Source: Gammaproteobacteria bacterium
GTDB lineage: Bacteria > Pseudomonadota > Gammaproteobacteria > Pseudomonadales > Halieaceae
Assembly: GCA_024742415.1 (NCBI GenBank)
Contig: JANSYN010000004.1
Location: 267,150-331,149, forward strand
DNA: 64,000 bases
Direction: 5' to 3'
A program made the translations under genes and the position numbers. This document shows positions 8,407 to 15,985 of the stretch, piece by piece. Every line of letters starts with the position of its first letter. Positions within the stretch are counted from its first letter, which is position 1. The notes under the pieces are model-generated. The model did no database searches. It was not told where the DNA came from and saw only the letters and a list, made by a program, of their open reading frames with translations.

Positions 8407-9387
8407 TCAGCTCAACAGTGACTTGGTACAGATATACACGGTATAACCAAGCCAGCGCGGGTTGAAACCGTTGAGCAAAGCCTCGCGTGCATAGTGCGCG
8501 GCCCGGGTGTAGTCGCCCCTGGCGGCAAGAATCTGCGTGAGGTGTTTCAGTTCATAGACTTTACCCTTGCGACAGTGTGCCAGAACCGCCGGCTGGGTCG
8601 AGTTTGATATGCCTTTGTCATAAACGCGTATCTGGAACAGTTTTTTGTCCGTATCGGAGGCGACCGTCGACATGTTTTCCTTCTTGGCGCTGTCCGGAAT
8701 GTTGTGCCGTGACACATAGTGCGTGCTGAACAATATGGTCCCGGCGCCGTCGACCGAGCGAATAAACACATCGCGATCGTTCTCGTAGCGAATGCTTTCG
8801 TCCATGCCCTGGATGTCGAGGTAAAACTCGCGCCGGAAAATACTGCAGTTCAGGTGCCCAAAACCACCGCTGCGCATCATGAATTCAGCGTCAACGACGA
8901 AGGTGTCGTTTTCATTGGCAGGAAACTCTGCCGTCTGGGGTATGAGGTCTTCCAGCCATACCAGGTCAGTTTGCGCGGTGCCGTCCGCAAAAAACGCTTT
9001 CTGGTTGCTGTAATGCATATCGACAGCCTGCGCACAGGATGTGATGCTGCGGTGGGCGCGCTCAAGGTAGTGGTTGTCTGTCCATGAGTCGTCATCATCG
9101 AGGAAGCACAGGTACTGGCCGCTTGAGGCGCGCACCCCGCAGTTCATCGAGTAGCTCTGGCCATGGCCGTTGGGTTGGTGAACGAGGTACTGAAAGTTCG
9201 ATCGCGTGTAGCGAGTTTCCAGTTCATGGTATGCCACCAGATGCTCATCGCTGGAGCCATCCACGACTACAACCACTTCAATCGCGTCAAAGGATTGATC
9301 CAGAACCGAGCGCAGCGCACGTTCAAACAGCATTGGGCGGTTGCGCGTTGAGATAATCACGGAGAAAAAAGGTGCGGCTGGCGTCAC
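8407..9387 (-). CDS. Family 2 (GT-A) glycosyltransferase
   Basis: A 326-residue protein beginning with FFSVIISTRNRP, the first strand of a GT-A fold. VVVDGSSDE follows at about 39-47, and the metal-binding run FLDDDDSW lies at about 95-102. It transfers a sugar from a nucleotide donor, presumably in the cytoplasm during repeat-unit assembly. The C-terminal 60 residues are TPR-like (YTRAAHYAREALLNGFNPRW). The start is GTG at 9387, with AGGG about nine bases upstream. It is co-transcribed with the sulfotransferase-like gene downstream and may add the sugar which that enzyme modifies (inference). Confidence 0.85.
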   Translation of the reverse strand: MTPAAPFFSVIISTRNRPMLFERALRSVLDQSFDAIEVVVVVDGSSDEHLVAYHELETRYTRSNFQYLVHQPNGHGQSYSMNCGVRASSGQYLCFLDDDDSWTDNHYLERAHRSITSCAQAVDMHYSNQKAFFADGTAQTDLVWLEDLIPQTAEFPANENDTFVVDAEFMMRSGGFGHLNCSIFRREFYLDIQGMDESIRYENDRDVFIRSVDGAGTILFSTHYVSRHNIPDSAKKENMSTVASDTDKKLFQIRVYDKGISNSTQPAVLAHCRKGKVYELKHLTQILAARGDYTRAAHYAREALLNGFNPRWLGYTVYICTKSLLS

Positions 9388-9798
9388 TGCAAAAGGCCCT
9401 GTAGAACGGTAGGTGTCATACGTCTGCGACCTGCATCAAACCTGTGCCTTATTATTGGGCGGGACGCGCATACCGGCTATCTTAGGAACCCGCTGGATGC
9501 GGGTCAACTTGCTGCCAAAGATATGTGAACTGGTTTTCCCCAAAGCGGTCACAGTTGTCATCAATGGCTTGATCGCGCTCACAAAAATGGCAGAATCTGC
9601 GCCATCTTGAGTGCTTCCCAGTCCATATCCACCTAATATGGCTCTGGAATTCTCCGACCGCGTCCTGGAAATGATCACTACGCCCGTGTTTGACCTTGCT
9701 GCTATCGCCTGTGCTGGCGAAAACGTCGAAGCGATGCTGCGCAGTGTGCGGGCGCCTATGCCCGAGCCGTGCGACGCCACCAGGACCGCCACCGAACA
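9388..9798. other. Divergent intergenic region
   Basis: This stretch of 411 bases separates the minus-strand glycosyltransferase from the plus-strand ATP-grasp fusion. It must hold start signals for both, but I cannot identify a convincing -35/-10 pair. The right half contains a short possible ORF listed separately. Confidence 0.4.
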
Positions 9799-9802
9799 AT
9801 GA
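9638..9802 (+). CDS. Possible small ORF coupled to the ATP-grasp gene
   Basis: An ATG-initiated frame of 54 residues whose TGA overlaps the ATG of the next gene (ATGA), the layout of translational coupling. The product is slightly acidic (begins MALEFSDRVLEMI) and contains no motif I recognise. No good ribosome site precedes it, and the frame also opens further upstream with TTG. It could be a genuine small protein or a chance open frame. Confidence 0.25.
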   Translation: MALEFSDRVLEMITTPVFDLAAIACAGENVEAMLRSVRAPMPEPCDATRTATEQ

Positions 9803-11544
9803 CAACGTTAGCGGGACGCAAAGTACTGGTGCTTGATGCAGACATGGTGCCTGCCCTGACCATTACGCGGTCGTTGGCTGCGCAGTCCTGTGTCGTTGAT
9901 GTTGCCAGCCATGTTGCTGCCCCTATAGCTGGTCGTTCACGCAGGGCATCTCGCAAGTTCTGCTATCCAAGCCCCCTGGCTTCACCAGCCAAGTTTGTCG
10001 ATTGGCTGTGTCACCACCTGGCCGCAGAGCACTATGACCTGGTGATCCCCGTTACGGAGCGTACCCTGGTGCCTTTATCCAATGCCAGGCAGCGGCTGAG
10101 TGCCGCGAAGGTCGCGATGCCAGGGGAGCACAGCCTCACGCTGGTACTGGATAAAGCCCAAACTATGACGCTCGCACAGGAACTGGGGGTTGCCATCCCG
10201 CGCAGCGTGACCGTAGCTTCGCTGGAGGAGTTGAATGACATCCAGGAGACGCTGCACTACCCCGTAGTCGTCAAGCCGGCACGCTCCATCGGTTCGAAAG
10301 ACGGTGGCGCCAGCCACCTGCAGGTCAGTTATGCCTTCGATGCCGTCGGCCTGGTGGCGCGCTGTAAACATGCTCTGCGCTACGGCGCGGTAGTGCTGCA
10401 GGAATATTTTGGCGGTGACGGCGTCGGTGTAGAACTGATCGCTGACCAGGGTGCGATTCACTATGCATTTCAGCACCGCAGGTTGCATGAGGTACCGTTA
10501 ACCGGAGGTGGCAGTAGTTTGCGCGTGAGCGAACCCCTGAACCCGCGATTACTTGAGGCCTCGGCCGCCTTGATCGGCGCGCTGCAGTGGCACGGGGTTG
10601 CCATGGTTGAATTCAAACTGGACACACAAACCGGAGCGTTTTGCCTGATGGAAATCAACGGTCGCTTCTGGGGTTCCCTGCCTCTGGCGAACGCCGCCGG
10701 TGCTGATTTTCCCGCTATGCTGGCGCAGCTTGAGCTCAATGGGCGGATCGGCAGTTTTCCCGACTATCGCCCCGGCGTGTACTGTCGACTGCTGGCGCGT
10801 GACTTGTGGTGGTATGAATCGGTGCTCAGGGGAGAGGGCGACCCGCGCCTGGTAAAAATCCCGTCGACCGGTGAAGTGATCAGGGAACTGCGCTTGTTTC
10901 TTTCACCGCGCCACTATTTCGATGTGCAGAACTTTTCTGATCCGTTACCGGGTCTGTTTGACCTGATCGGCATTCTCGACAGTTACGCGGCCAGGTTGAA
11001 ATCGCTGGCCAATGACTGGTTATTCAGGCGGCAGCAGAAGCGTGCCTGGCGCAATAATGTGGTAATGCGCGAAGTAGAAAGGGCACAGTCGATTCTGTTT
11101 TTATGTTACGGCAACATCAATCGCAGTGCCCTGGCCGATGCCATGATCAGGGCTTACGCCGAGGATTCGGGAGTTGCGATCTACTCGGCCGGTTTTCACG
11201 AGGAGTCAGCCAGGCCGGCTGACCCCATGATGGTGGAAATTGCCGCGCACAACGGTGTCGATATGACCTGGCTGCGCTCTACGACGGTGACTGATGAGAT
11301 GCTGCGCAAGAGCGATGTCATTTTCGTGATGGAAAAAGCCCACTATGACAGATTGCTGGCCATGCGTCCGGATGTGGAAGGCCGGGTATTCCTACTCGGT
11401 GCCTATCCTTCAAGGGCGCCTCGACATGCAGAAATTGGTGATCCGTACGGGCAATCTCGACAAGCCTATGCACAGTGTTATGCCCGAATTGCCGAGTCTG
11501 CCGACCACATCAAGGCCATGTTGGCGATGCGCGTTGAGGGCTAG
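9799..11544 (+). CDS. ATP-grasp enzyme fused to low-molecular-weight protein tyrosine phosphatase
   Basis: A protein of 581 residues with two domains. Residues 1 to about 330 are an ATP-grasp ligase of the carbamoyl-phosphate-synthase-like type: nucleotide lysine in YPVVVKPARS, glycine-rich loop GSKDGGASH, and metal-binding MEINGRFWGS. Residues from about 430 are a low-molecular-weight tyrosine phosphatase with the intact catalytic CYGNINRS loop (Cys436, CX5RS) and an IGDPYG segment carrying the general-acid aspartate. ATP-grasp enzymes join carboxylates to amines or thiols; LMW phosphatases control Wzc-type kinases in exopolysaccharide export or remove phosphate from sugars. ATG at 9799 is preferred over an upstream frame start because the domain begins there. 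The joining of these domains is unusual. Confidence 0.85.
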   Translation: MTTLAGRKVLVLDADMVPALTITRSLAAQSCVVDVASHVAAPIAGRSRRASRKFCYPSPLASPAKFVDWLCHHLAAEHYDLVIPVTERTLVPLSNARQRLSAAKVAMPGEHSLTLVLDKAQTMTLAQELGVAIPRSVTVASLEELNDIQETLHYPVVVKPARSIGSKDGGASHLQVSYAFDAVGLVARCKHALRYGAVVLQEYFGGDGVGVELIADQGAIHYAFQHRRLHEVPLTGGGSSLRVSEPLNPRLLEASAALIGALQWHGVAMVEFKLDTQTGAFCLMEINGRFWGSLPLANAAGADFPAMLAQLELNGRIGSFPDYRPGVYCRLLARDLWWYESVLRGEGDPRLVKIPSTGEVIRELRLFLSPRHYFDVQNFSDPLPGLFDLIGILDSYAARLKSLANDWLFRRQQKRAWRNNVVMREVERAQSILFLCYGNINRSALADAMIRAYAEDSGVAIYSAGFHEESARPADPMMVEIAAHNGVDMTWLRSTTVTDEMLRKSDVIFVMEKAHYDRLLAMRPDVEGRVFLLGAYPSRAPRHAEIGDPYGQSRQAYAQCYARIAESADHIKAMLAMRVEG

Positions 11545-11547
11545 CCT

Positions 11548-11865
11548 GTGATTTTCTGGCTGGCGTCATTGGCTGCTGGGTCTTTGCAGTACTCTGTACA
11601 GGCAGCAACGCCGGCAACCTTATGGGCAACGGTACAGGCAACAATACAGGCAACAACACAGGCAACAATACAGGCAACAACACAGGCAACAACACAGGCA
11701 ACAACACAGGTAACGACGCAGGCAACAGTACAGGAAACTGAACGGGTGAAAGTACAGGTCGTAACGACACGACGCAGCAACAGCGGGGCACACCGGCCGG
11801 CAGTTGGCAGCGCTTGCGCAGGGCTCTGCCGGGCACCCATCGAGGCACACCACAATGAGCAGTGA
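11548..11865 (+). CDS. Possible Thr/Gln/Ala-repeat protein encoded by the dodecamer tract
   Basis: A GTG three bases after the fusion gene's stop opens a 105-residue frame. The first 20 residues are hydrophobic and end like a signal peptide (LQYSVQA). A QATT/QATI repeat produced by the 12-bp tandem array follows. The frame ends 11 bases inside the next gene. Against it: no positive charge near the N terminus, no clear ribosome site, and other frames of the array are open too. Confidence 0.25.
   Translation: MIFWLASLAAGSLQYSVQAATPATLWATVQATIQATTQATIQATTQATTQATTQVTTQATVQETERVKVQVVTTRRSNSGAHRPAVGSACAGLCRAPIEAHHNEQ
11625..11732 (+). repeat. 12-bp tandem repeat array (nine units)
   Basis: Nine head-to-tail dodecamers of the form GGCAACNNNACA, mostly with AAC or AAT at the variable codon; the final two units diverge. 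In the frame starting ATG at 11622 it would encode a 39-residue Gly-Asn-Asn-Thr repeat; in the frame of GTG 11548 it encodes Gln-Ala-Thr-Thr. The unit length is a multiple of three, so copy-number change keeps any frame. The array lies between the ATP-grasp/phosphatase fusion and the sulfotransferase. Copy number is expected to vary between strains by replication slippage. Confidence 0.95.
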
Positions 11866-12640
11866 GCGCGCCCGTGGCCGACTTGTGATCGGCCTTGGTT
11901 CAGGTCGATCGGGTACGGCCTCACTGACAAGTTTGCTCAATCGCCAGCCTGGTGGGCTTTGTTTTCATGAACTCAACCCGGCCTGCGCGGTTTTTCAAGG
12001 TAATGCGCAAGCGCCGCTGAATACCGTGCGGGAATTTCGGCAAATTTTGCAAGGCGGTGACAAGTCCAGGCTGACTGTCGATTACTCGCGACCCGCGTCT
12101 GTGGAAACCTACCGCCAGCTGCAGTCGATGAGCGCGGTCAATCTCATCGGTGATATTGCATTTTACTACCTGAAATACGTGGATGACTTGCTGCTGGCCG
12201 ACCCTGATTGTGTTTTTGTGTGTATCCGTCGTGAACGAGAGGAAACCGTACAGAGCTGGCTGCAGAAGTCGTCTATCAAACGGTGGCCTTCTCTATGGTG
12301 GGGTGACCGCATACGCGCCTGGCTGACCAGAACACCTTTTTACACGGCGTATAACTACTGGCAAGAGCACGATGGCTCGTACTGGAAAAAGGATCCGGTA
12401 TGGGACAGCGCTTTTCCCAAGTTTCAGGCTGCGTCCAGGGAGCAGGCTATCGGAATGTACTGGGACACCTACTACGCCCAGGCCGAAACACTGCAGCAGC
12501 GCCACCCGCAGCACTTCCGCATCTTTGATATCTCAGCACTGAGTCATCCCCAGGGCCAGCGGGAGATCCTGGCGTTTATCGGGCTGGATGACAGCGCCAT
12601 GGTTGTTGGGCAGGAAGCGCATCTGCACAAGTCTGCCTGA
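11855..12640 (+). CDS. Sulfotransferase-family protein
   Basis: A 261-residue protein starting at ATG 11855, because the 5'-phosphosulfate-binding loop IGLGSGRSGTASL begins at residue 12. An LADPDCVFVCIRRER segment at about 110-124 corresponds to the 3'-phosphate-binding strand, with the following helix. It should move sulfate from PAPS to a carbohydrate or lipid hydroxyl in the cytoplasm. Unlike the first sulfotransferase-like gene in this locus, its P-loop is canonical, so it is the better candidate for a working enzyme. It lies downstream of the repeat array and about 100 bases before hydrolase 1A on the same strand. Confidence 0.8.
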   Translation: MSSERARGRLVIGLGSGRSGTASLTSLLNRQPGGLCFHELNPACAVFQGNAQAPLNTVREFRQILQGGDKSRLTVDYSRPASVETYRQLQSMSAVNLIGDIAFYYLKYVDDLLLADPDCVFVCIRREREETVQSWLQKSSIKRWPSLWWGDRIRAWLTRTPFYTAYNYWQEHDGSYWKKDPVWDSAFPKFQAASREQAIGMYWDTYYAQAETLQQRHPQHFRIFDISALSHPQGQREILAFIGLDDSAMVVGQEAHLHKSA

Positions 12641-12743
12641 GGCGGTTAAAATACGTTGCTTACCTGCCCGATTGCGGGTTGCGGTGTGAGGGCGTTGCAG
12701 TGCAAGCTCGAGTGGGGCATGGCAAGAGCATGAGGGCACAGAA

Positions 12744-13616
12744 TTGAAAGCAGTCGAAGTTCCACTGGTGTTTACCTGTGAGTCACAGTCACTTGTGGGT
12801 ATCCTGCATCGCCCGGAGCAGCCGATCGATACCGCCATCGTGTGCGTGATAGCCGGTGGGCCTCAGTATCGTGCGGGCGTTGGCCGCAACATGGTGTCGA
12901 TGGCGCGCGCGCTATCATCCAGAGGTGTCGCGGTTCTGCGCTTTGATCACCGCGGACTGGGCGATAGCGCCGGCGAATTTGCCGGCTTTGAGCACACGCG
13001 CGCCGATATCCAGGCCGCCGTCGACTGTCTGCGTGAGGCGCTTCCCGAGCTGAAAAATATTGTACTTTGGGGCGGGTGCGATGCTGCCTCAGGTTGCATG
13101 ATGCATGGGCTGCACATCAATGGTGTTACCAGTATGGTTCTGGGTAACCCGTGGATCAGCACGCAGCAAACGCAGGCCGTGGTGCGTAAGCAGCACTACC
13201 TGGCACGACTGCGGCAAGCGTCTTTCTGGCGGAAGGTTGTCCGGTTTGAATATGACCTTGTGGCCTACCTGCACTCGGCGGTACGCAGCCTGGCAACGCG
13301 CCTGAAGCGCGTGGCGCAGCGGCCTGCGCCCGGCGCAGAAGCCGGTGGCGGCGCCGATCACTGGATGGCGCGTATGCAGGGCGGTTTGCGGGATTTTCCG
13401 GGCCCGGTGTTGTTTCTTATCAGCGGGCAAAGTGTGGTGAGCAAGGAGTTCGATGCGCTGCTGGCCCGTGATCGGGCCTGGTTTGATGCGTGCAACAAGC
13501 CGTTGAATCGCCGCATTGACTTGCCGCAGGCGGACCAAACCTTCTCCTCAGTCGATGCCAGACAACGGGTCAACGAGGCGCTGCTGGATTGGGCGACGCA
13601 GCTAAGTGCGGCGTGA
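12744..13616 (+). CDS. Hydrolase 1, XrtA system-associated (copy A)
   Basis: A 290-residue alpha/beta-hydrolase-fold protein. Family marks are IAGGPQYRAG (36-45), FDHRGLGDSAGEF (67-79) and the elbow LWGGCDAAS (108-116) with Cys112 at the nucleophile position. The C-terminal motif that in copy B reads ADHTFS is ADQTFS here, so the expected catalytic histidine is Gln265. That suggests reduced or lost hydrolase activity in this copy. The start is TTG at 12744. In known XrtA loci hydrolases 1 and 2 are adjacent; here copy A of hydrolase 1 is separated from copy A of hydrolase 2 by 5 kb of inserted tailoring genes. Confidence 0.82.
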   Translation: MKAVEVPLVFTCESQSLVGILHRPEQPIDTAIVCVIAGGPQYRAGVGRNMVSMARALSSRGVAVLRFDHRGLGDSAGEFAGFEHTRADIQAAVDCLREALPELKNIVLWGGCDAASGCMMHGLHINGVTSMVLGNPWISTQQTQAVVRKQHYLARLRQASFWRKVVRFEYDLVAYLHSAVRSLATRLKRVAQRPAPGAEAGGGADHWMARMQGGLRDFPGPVLFLISGQSVVSKEFDALLARDRAWFDACNKPLNRRIDLPQADQTFSSVDARQRVNEALLDWATQLSAA

Positions 13617-13623
13617 GGCGGGT

Positions 13624-14712
13624 TCATTCGCGTGTGCTGGACGTCGCTGGGCGATGTAAATACTTCAGCCCGCGTTTCACAGTATAAGCCAGCAGTGCGC
13701 CGACGCCGCGCGCGCTGGCCGGGTTGTACGCGGCGACGCCGCGCATTTCGCGTCTTTGCGACATCCAGTCTCGCTTGTACGTGTCATCACCTGACAGGTA
13801 ATCAATGTTGCGGATCGCATCTTGGCTGATTACCTGCTGCATCATGTAGGCGGTGAGTACGGTCCCTGGAGACTGCTGTGCATAGTCTTCGTCATAGGCC
13901 AGCTTGTAGATATACGCCGTTGCGCCACTGACCAGCCATATCTGGCTGGCAATGGGCAGGCCATCGTAGTGGGCAAGGCCCAGCCTCAGCCAGCCTTTTT
14001 CGGCGGCCAGGCGCACCAGGTTGGGAATGAAATCGGTAAAGGGTTCGTTGCGCTTCCAGCTCTTTGCGTAAATCTGCGTGTAGCTTTCGATGGCCTCATC
14101 CAGTGCATCCGTCGGCCTTATCAGCGCCAGGCTGCCCCTGCCGTCGCGCAGAAAGGCGCGCGTTTTGCGCGACACCGTATTCCTGACGCGAGAAGAGCGG
14201 GACGCGAGGTATCCGTCCCAATCGCCTTGCCTGAGCGAGTGCCGCCAGTTGCCAAAGCAGAAGTAGTGGTGGCAGCCGCGCCAGCCAGTGTCGGTCAGTG
14301 CGGCCTGCAACTCACCAAACAGGGCATTGGCGGGATCCATTGGCGCCAGCGTCAGGCGCGTGATGCCCGGCGTTTTGCGCAGGTGGCGCAGCAGTGCGCG
14401 CAACAGCAGCGCGCGGTCGGGTGTTGGGCCAACCGGTTGATAGAGCGAGGTGTAAAAGTTGGCCAGGGCACTGACGGCGCCGTCTTCTTCGTATAACAGC
14501 GGAAGAATGCACGGTCGGTGTGCCATGTCCCAGGCGACCAGCAAAACGGGCCTGGCGCCGGCCTGCGTGGCATGCTGAACAAGGTTTAACAGCCAGTCGA
14601 GACCGAGTTGCGGGTGTTCGGATTCCGCCTCAGCCAAACACTGCTGTACCTGCGCAGGTACGCTGTGCTGGTGTAAATCGATTGTTTCGACGCGAAAAGC
14701 GTGGTTGTCCAA
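13624..14712 (-). CDS. GNAT-fold (FemAB-like) acyltransferase
   Basis: A 362-residue protein with the double GNAT/FemAB arrangement of the Acetyltransf_6 group. Marks are a basic SRVRNTVSRKTRAF segment at about 172-185, IYAKSWKRNEPF at about 211-222 and IASQIWLVSGATAYIYKLAYD at about 258-278. Relatives transfer acyl or aminoacyl groups to exopolysaccharide amines and are common in XrtA loci. The start is TTG; no nearby ATG fits. It points toward hydrolase 1A (convergent, 7 bases between stops) and is divergent from ACP2. The acyl donor could be acetyl-CoA or the ACP-bound group made by the neighbouring module (inference). Confidence 0.75.
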   Translation of the reverse strand: MDNHAFRVETIDLHQHSVPAQVQQCLAEAESEHPQLGLDWLLNLVQHATQAGARPVLLVAWDMAHRPCILPLLYEEDGAVSALANFYTSLYQPVGPTPDRALLLRALLRHLRKTPGITRLTLAPMDPANALFGELQAALTDTGWRGCHHYFCFGNWRHSLRQGDWDGYLASRSSRVRNTVSRKTRAFLRDGRGSLALIRPTDALDEAIESYTQIYAKSWKRNEPFTDFIPNLVRLAAEKGWLRLGLAHYDGLPIASQIWLVSGATAYIYKLAYDEDYAQQSPGTVLTAYMMQQVISQDAIRNIDYLSGDDTYKRDWMSQRREMRGVAAYNPASARGVGALLAYTVKRGLKYLHRPATSSTRE

Positions 14713-14908
14713 GGGAGTTACGCCCGCTGCTGGGTCTGCAAAACACTATCGGGGAATCACTGGTTATTGGCAATACCTTTCACAGACTGCTACGACAGTC
14801 ACAAAACAATCTTGAGTGCTGGCATTGGCAGGGTTAGCATTGGGGATGGTATTCCACACATGTGGTGCTGTCCGGCACTCTATCCACTGCAATCAGGGCG
14901 TAAAATCA

Positions 14909-15163
14909 TTGGAAACAGGTATTCAATCCGAAGTTGTTGAGATACTGCATTCCACTTTGGGCTTGCCGCCGGGTTCTATCAACCCGCACGCAGACACTCG
15001 CGTTCTGGGGGTGATTCCCGAAATGGATTCGATGTCCGTTGTGGGCATTCTAACGACGCTTGAGGAGCAATACGGTATCCGTGTCGATGATGACGAGGTC
15101 GACGCTGACGTTTTTGCCACCGTGGGCAGCCTGACCCGGTTCGTCGAGTCCAAGCTTGGCTAG
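14909..15163 (+). CDS. Acyl carrier protein 2, XrtA system-associated
   Basis: An ACP of about 84 residues. The phosphopantetheine serine lies in PEMDSMSVVGIL (Ser41 when counted from TTG at 14909), followed by acidic helices (YGIRVDDDEVDAD). The frame is open further upstream to an ATG-like start at 14816, but those residues do not resemble an ACP, so TTG 14909 is preferred; the start is uncertain. It is clearly related to ACP1 at 4690 (shared endings such as DADVFATV versus NTEIFATV). Its motif is the normal DSM type. It leads into hydrolases 2B and 1B, making a second acyl-handling unit without its own ligase. Confidence 0.8.
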   Translation: METGIQSEVVEILHSTLGLPPGSINPHADTRVLGVIPEMDSMSVVGILTTLEEQYGIRVDDDEVDADVFATVGSLTRFVESKLG

Positions 15164-15166
15164 ATC

Positions 15167-15985
15167 ATGACGCCGCCTGCCCATCGCCTGTCTGCTGACT
15201 TCCTGCAGCACTCAGAGCGACAGATCTTTCATATCCTGTTGCAGCCAGAGCGCGGTGAGGCGCAGGGCGCCGTGCTGTTTCTGCACCCATTTGCTGAGGA
15301 AATGCACAAGGCGCGACGCACCGTTGCGGCCCAGGCGCGCCTGCTTGCCGCCCAGGGCTACTTGGTCATGCAAATAGATCTCAATGGCTGTGGTGACAGC
15401 GATGGCGAGTTTGTCGATGCACGTTGGGAAACCTGGCTGGAAGACGCGAACGCTGCCCTGGACTACCTGCGCCAACACTGTGCAGGCCCGATCACGCTGT
15501 GGGGCCTTCGGCTGGGGGCCTTGCTGGCTTGCGAGCTGGAGCGCACACACACTGACATTCAACGGCTTGTGCTCTGGCAGCCGGTACTCAATGGTGAGCA
15601 GCAGGTCGATCAGTTCCTGCGCCTGCGCGTGGCGGCGGCTGCAGTGGGCGAACGCCCCAGCTTTGATCGCAAAACGCTGTGGAGTGAACTGCGTGAAGGC
15701 AAGACGCTTGAGGTAGCCGGCTATGAGCTGTCGGCTGAGTTGGCCATGGCCATCTCGAAAAGCCGGCTACACGACCTGATACCGTCCTGTGAGGTATTGT
15801 GGATGGAAGTGACACCGGGCACTGGCCGTGAACTGGCTCTACCCTCGCGCAATGTCACTGCCTATTGGGAGGATCACGGCGTACAGGTGCAGGCGTATGC
15901 GTTACCCGGTGAGGCGTTCTGGCGCAATCACGATGCCGCCATCAATCCCGACTTGCTGCGCCTGACCCTGGATGGTCTGCGATGA
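15167..15985 (+). CDS. Hydrolase 2, XrtA system-associated (copy B)
   Basis: A 272-residue alpha/beta-hydrolase-fold protein with LFLHPFAEEMHKARR (37-51), NGCGDSDGEF (73-82) and the elbow LWGLRLGALL with Arg115 where a serine would be expected. It is a paralogue of the protein at 6734. It starts four bases after the ACP2 stop and its own stop overlaps hydrolase 1B by four bases, so ACP2, hydrolase 2B and hydrolase 1B form one tight operon. The close coupling suggests hydrolases 1 and 2 act together, perhaps as a complex on the ACP thioester. Confidence 0.86.
   Translation: MTPPAHRLSADFLQHSERQIFHILLQPERGEAQGAVLFLHPFAEEMHKARRTVAAQARLLAAQGYLVMQIDLNGCGDSDGEFVDARWETWLEDANAALDYLRQHCAGPITLWGLRLGALLACELERTHTDIQRLVLWQPVLNGEQQVDQFLRLRVAAAAVGERPSFDRKTLWSELREGKTLEVAGYELSAELAMAISKSRLHDLIPSCEVLWMEVTPGTGRELALPSRNVTAYWEDHGVQVQAYALPGEAFWRNHDAAINPDLLRLTLDGLR

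Noticed and set aside
11625..11732. CRISPR-like array
   Set aside because: Units are 12 bp and contiguous, with no unique spacers and no cas genes nearby.
11541..11940. Minus-strand Cys/Val/Leu-rich frames across the dodecamer array
   Set aside because: They are by-products of the repeat on the opposite strand, overlap two plus-strand genes and lack start signals.
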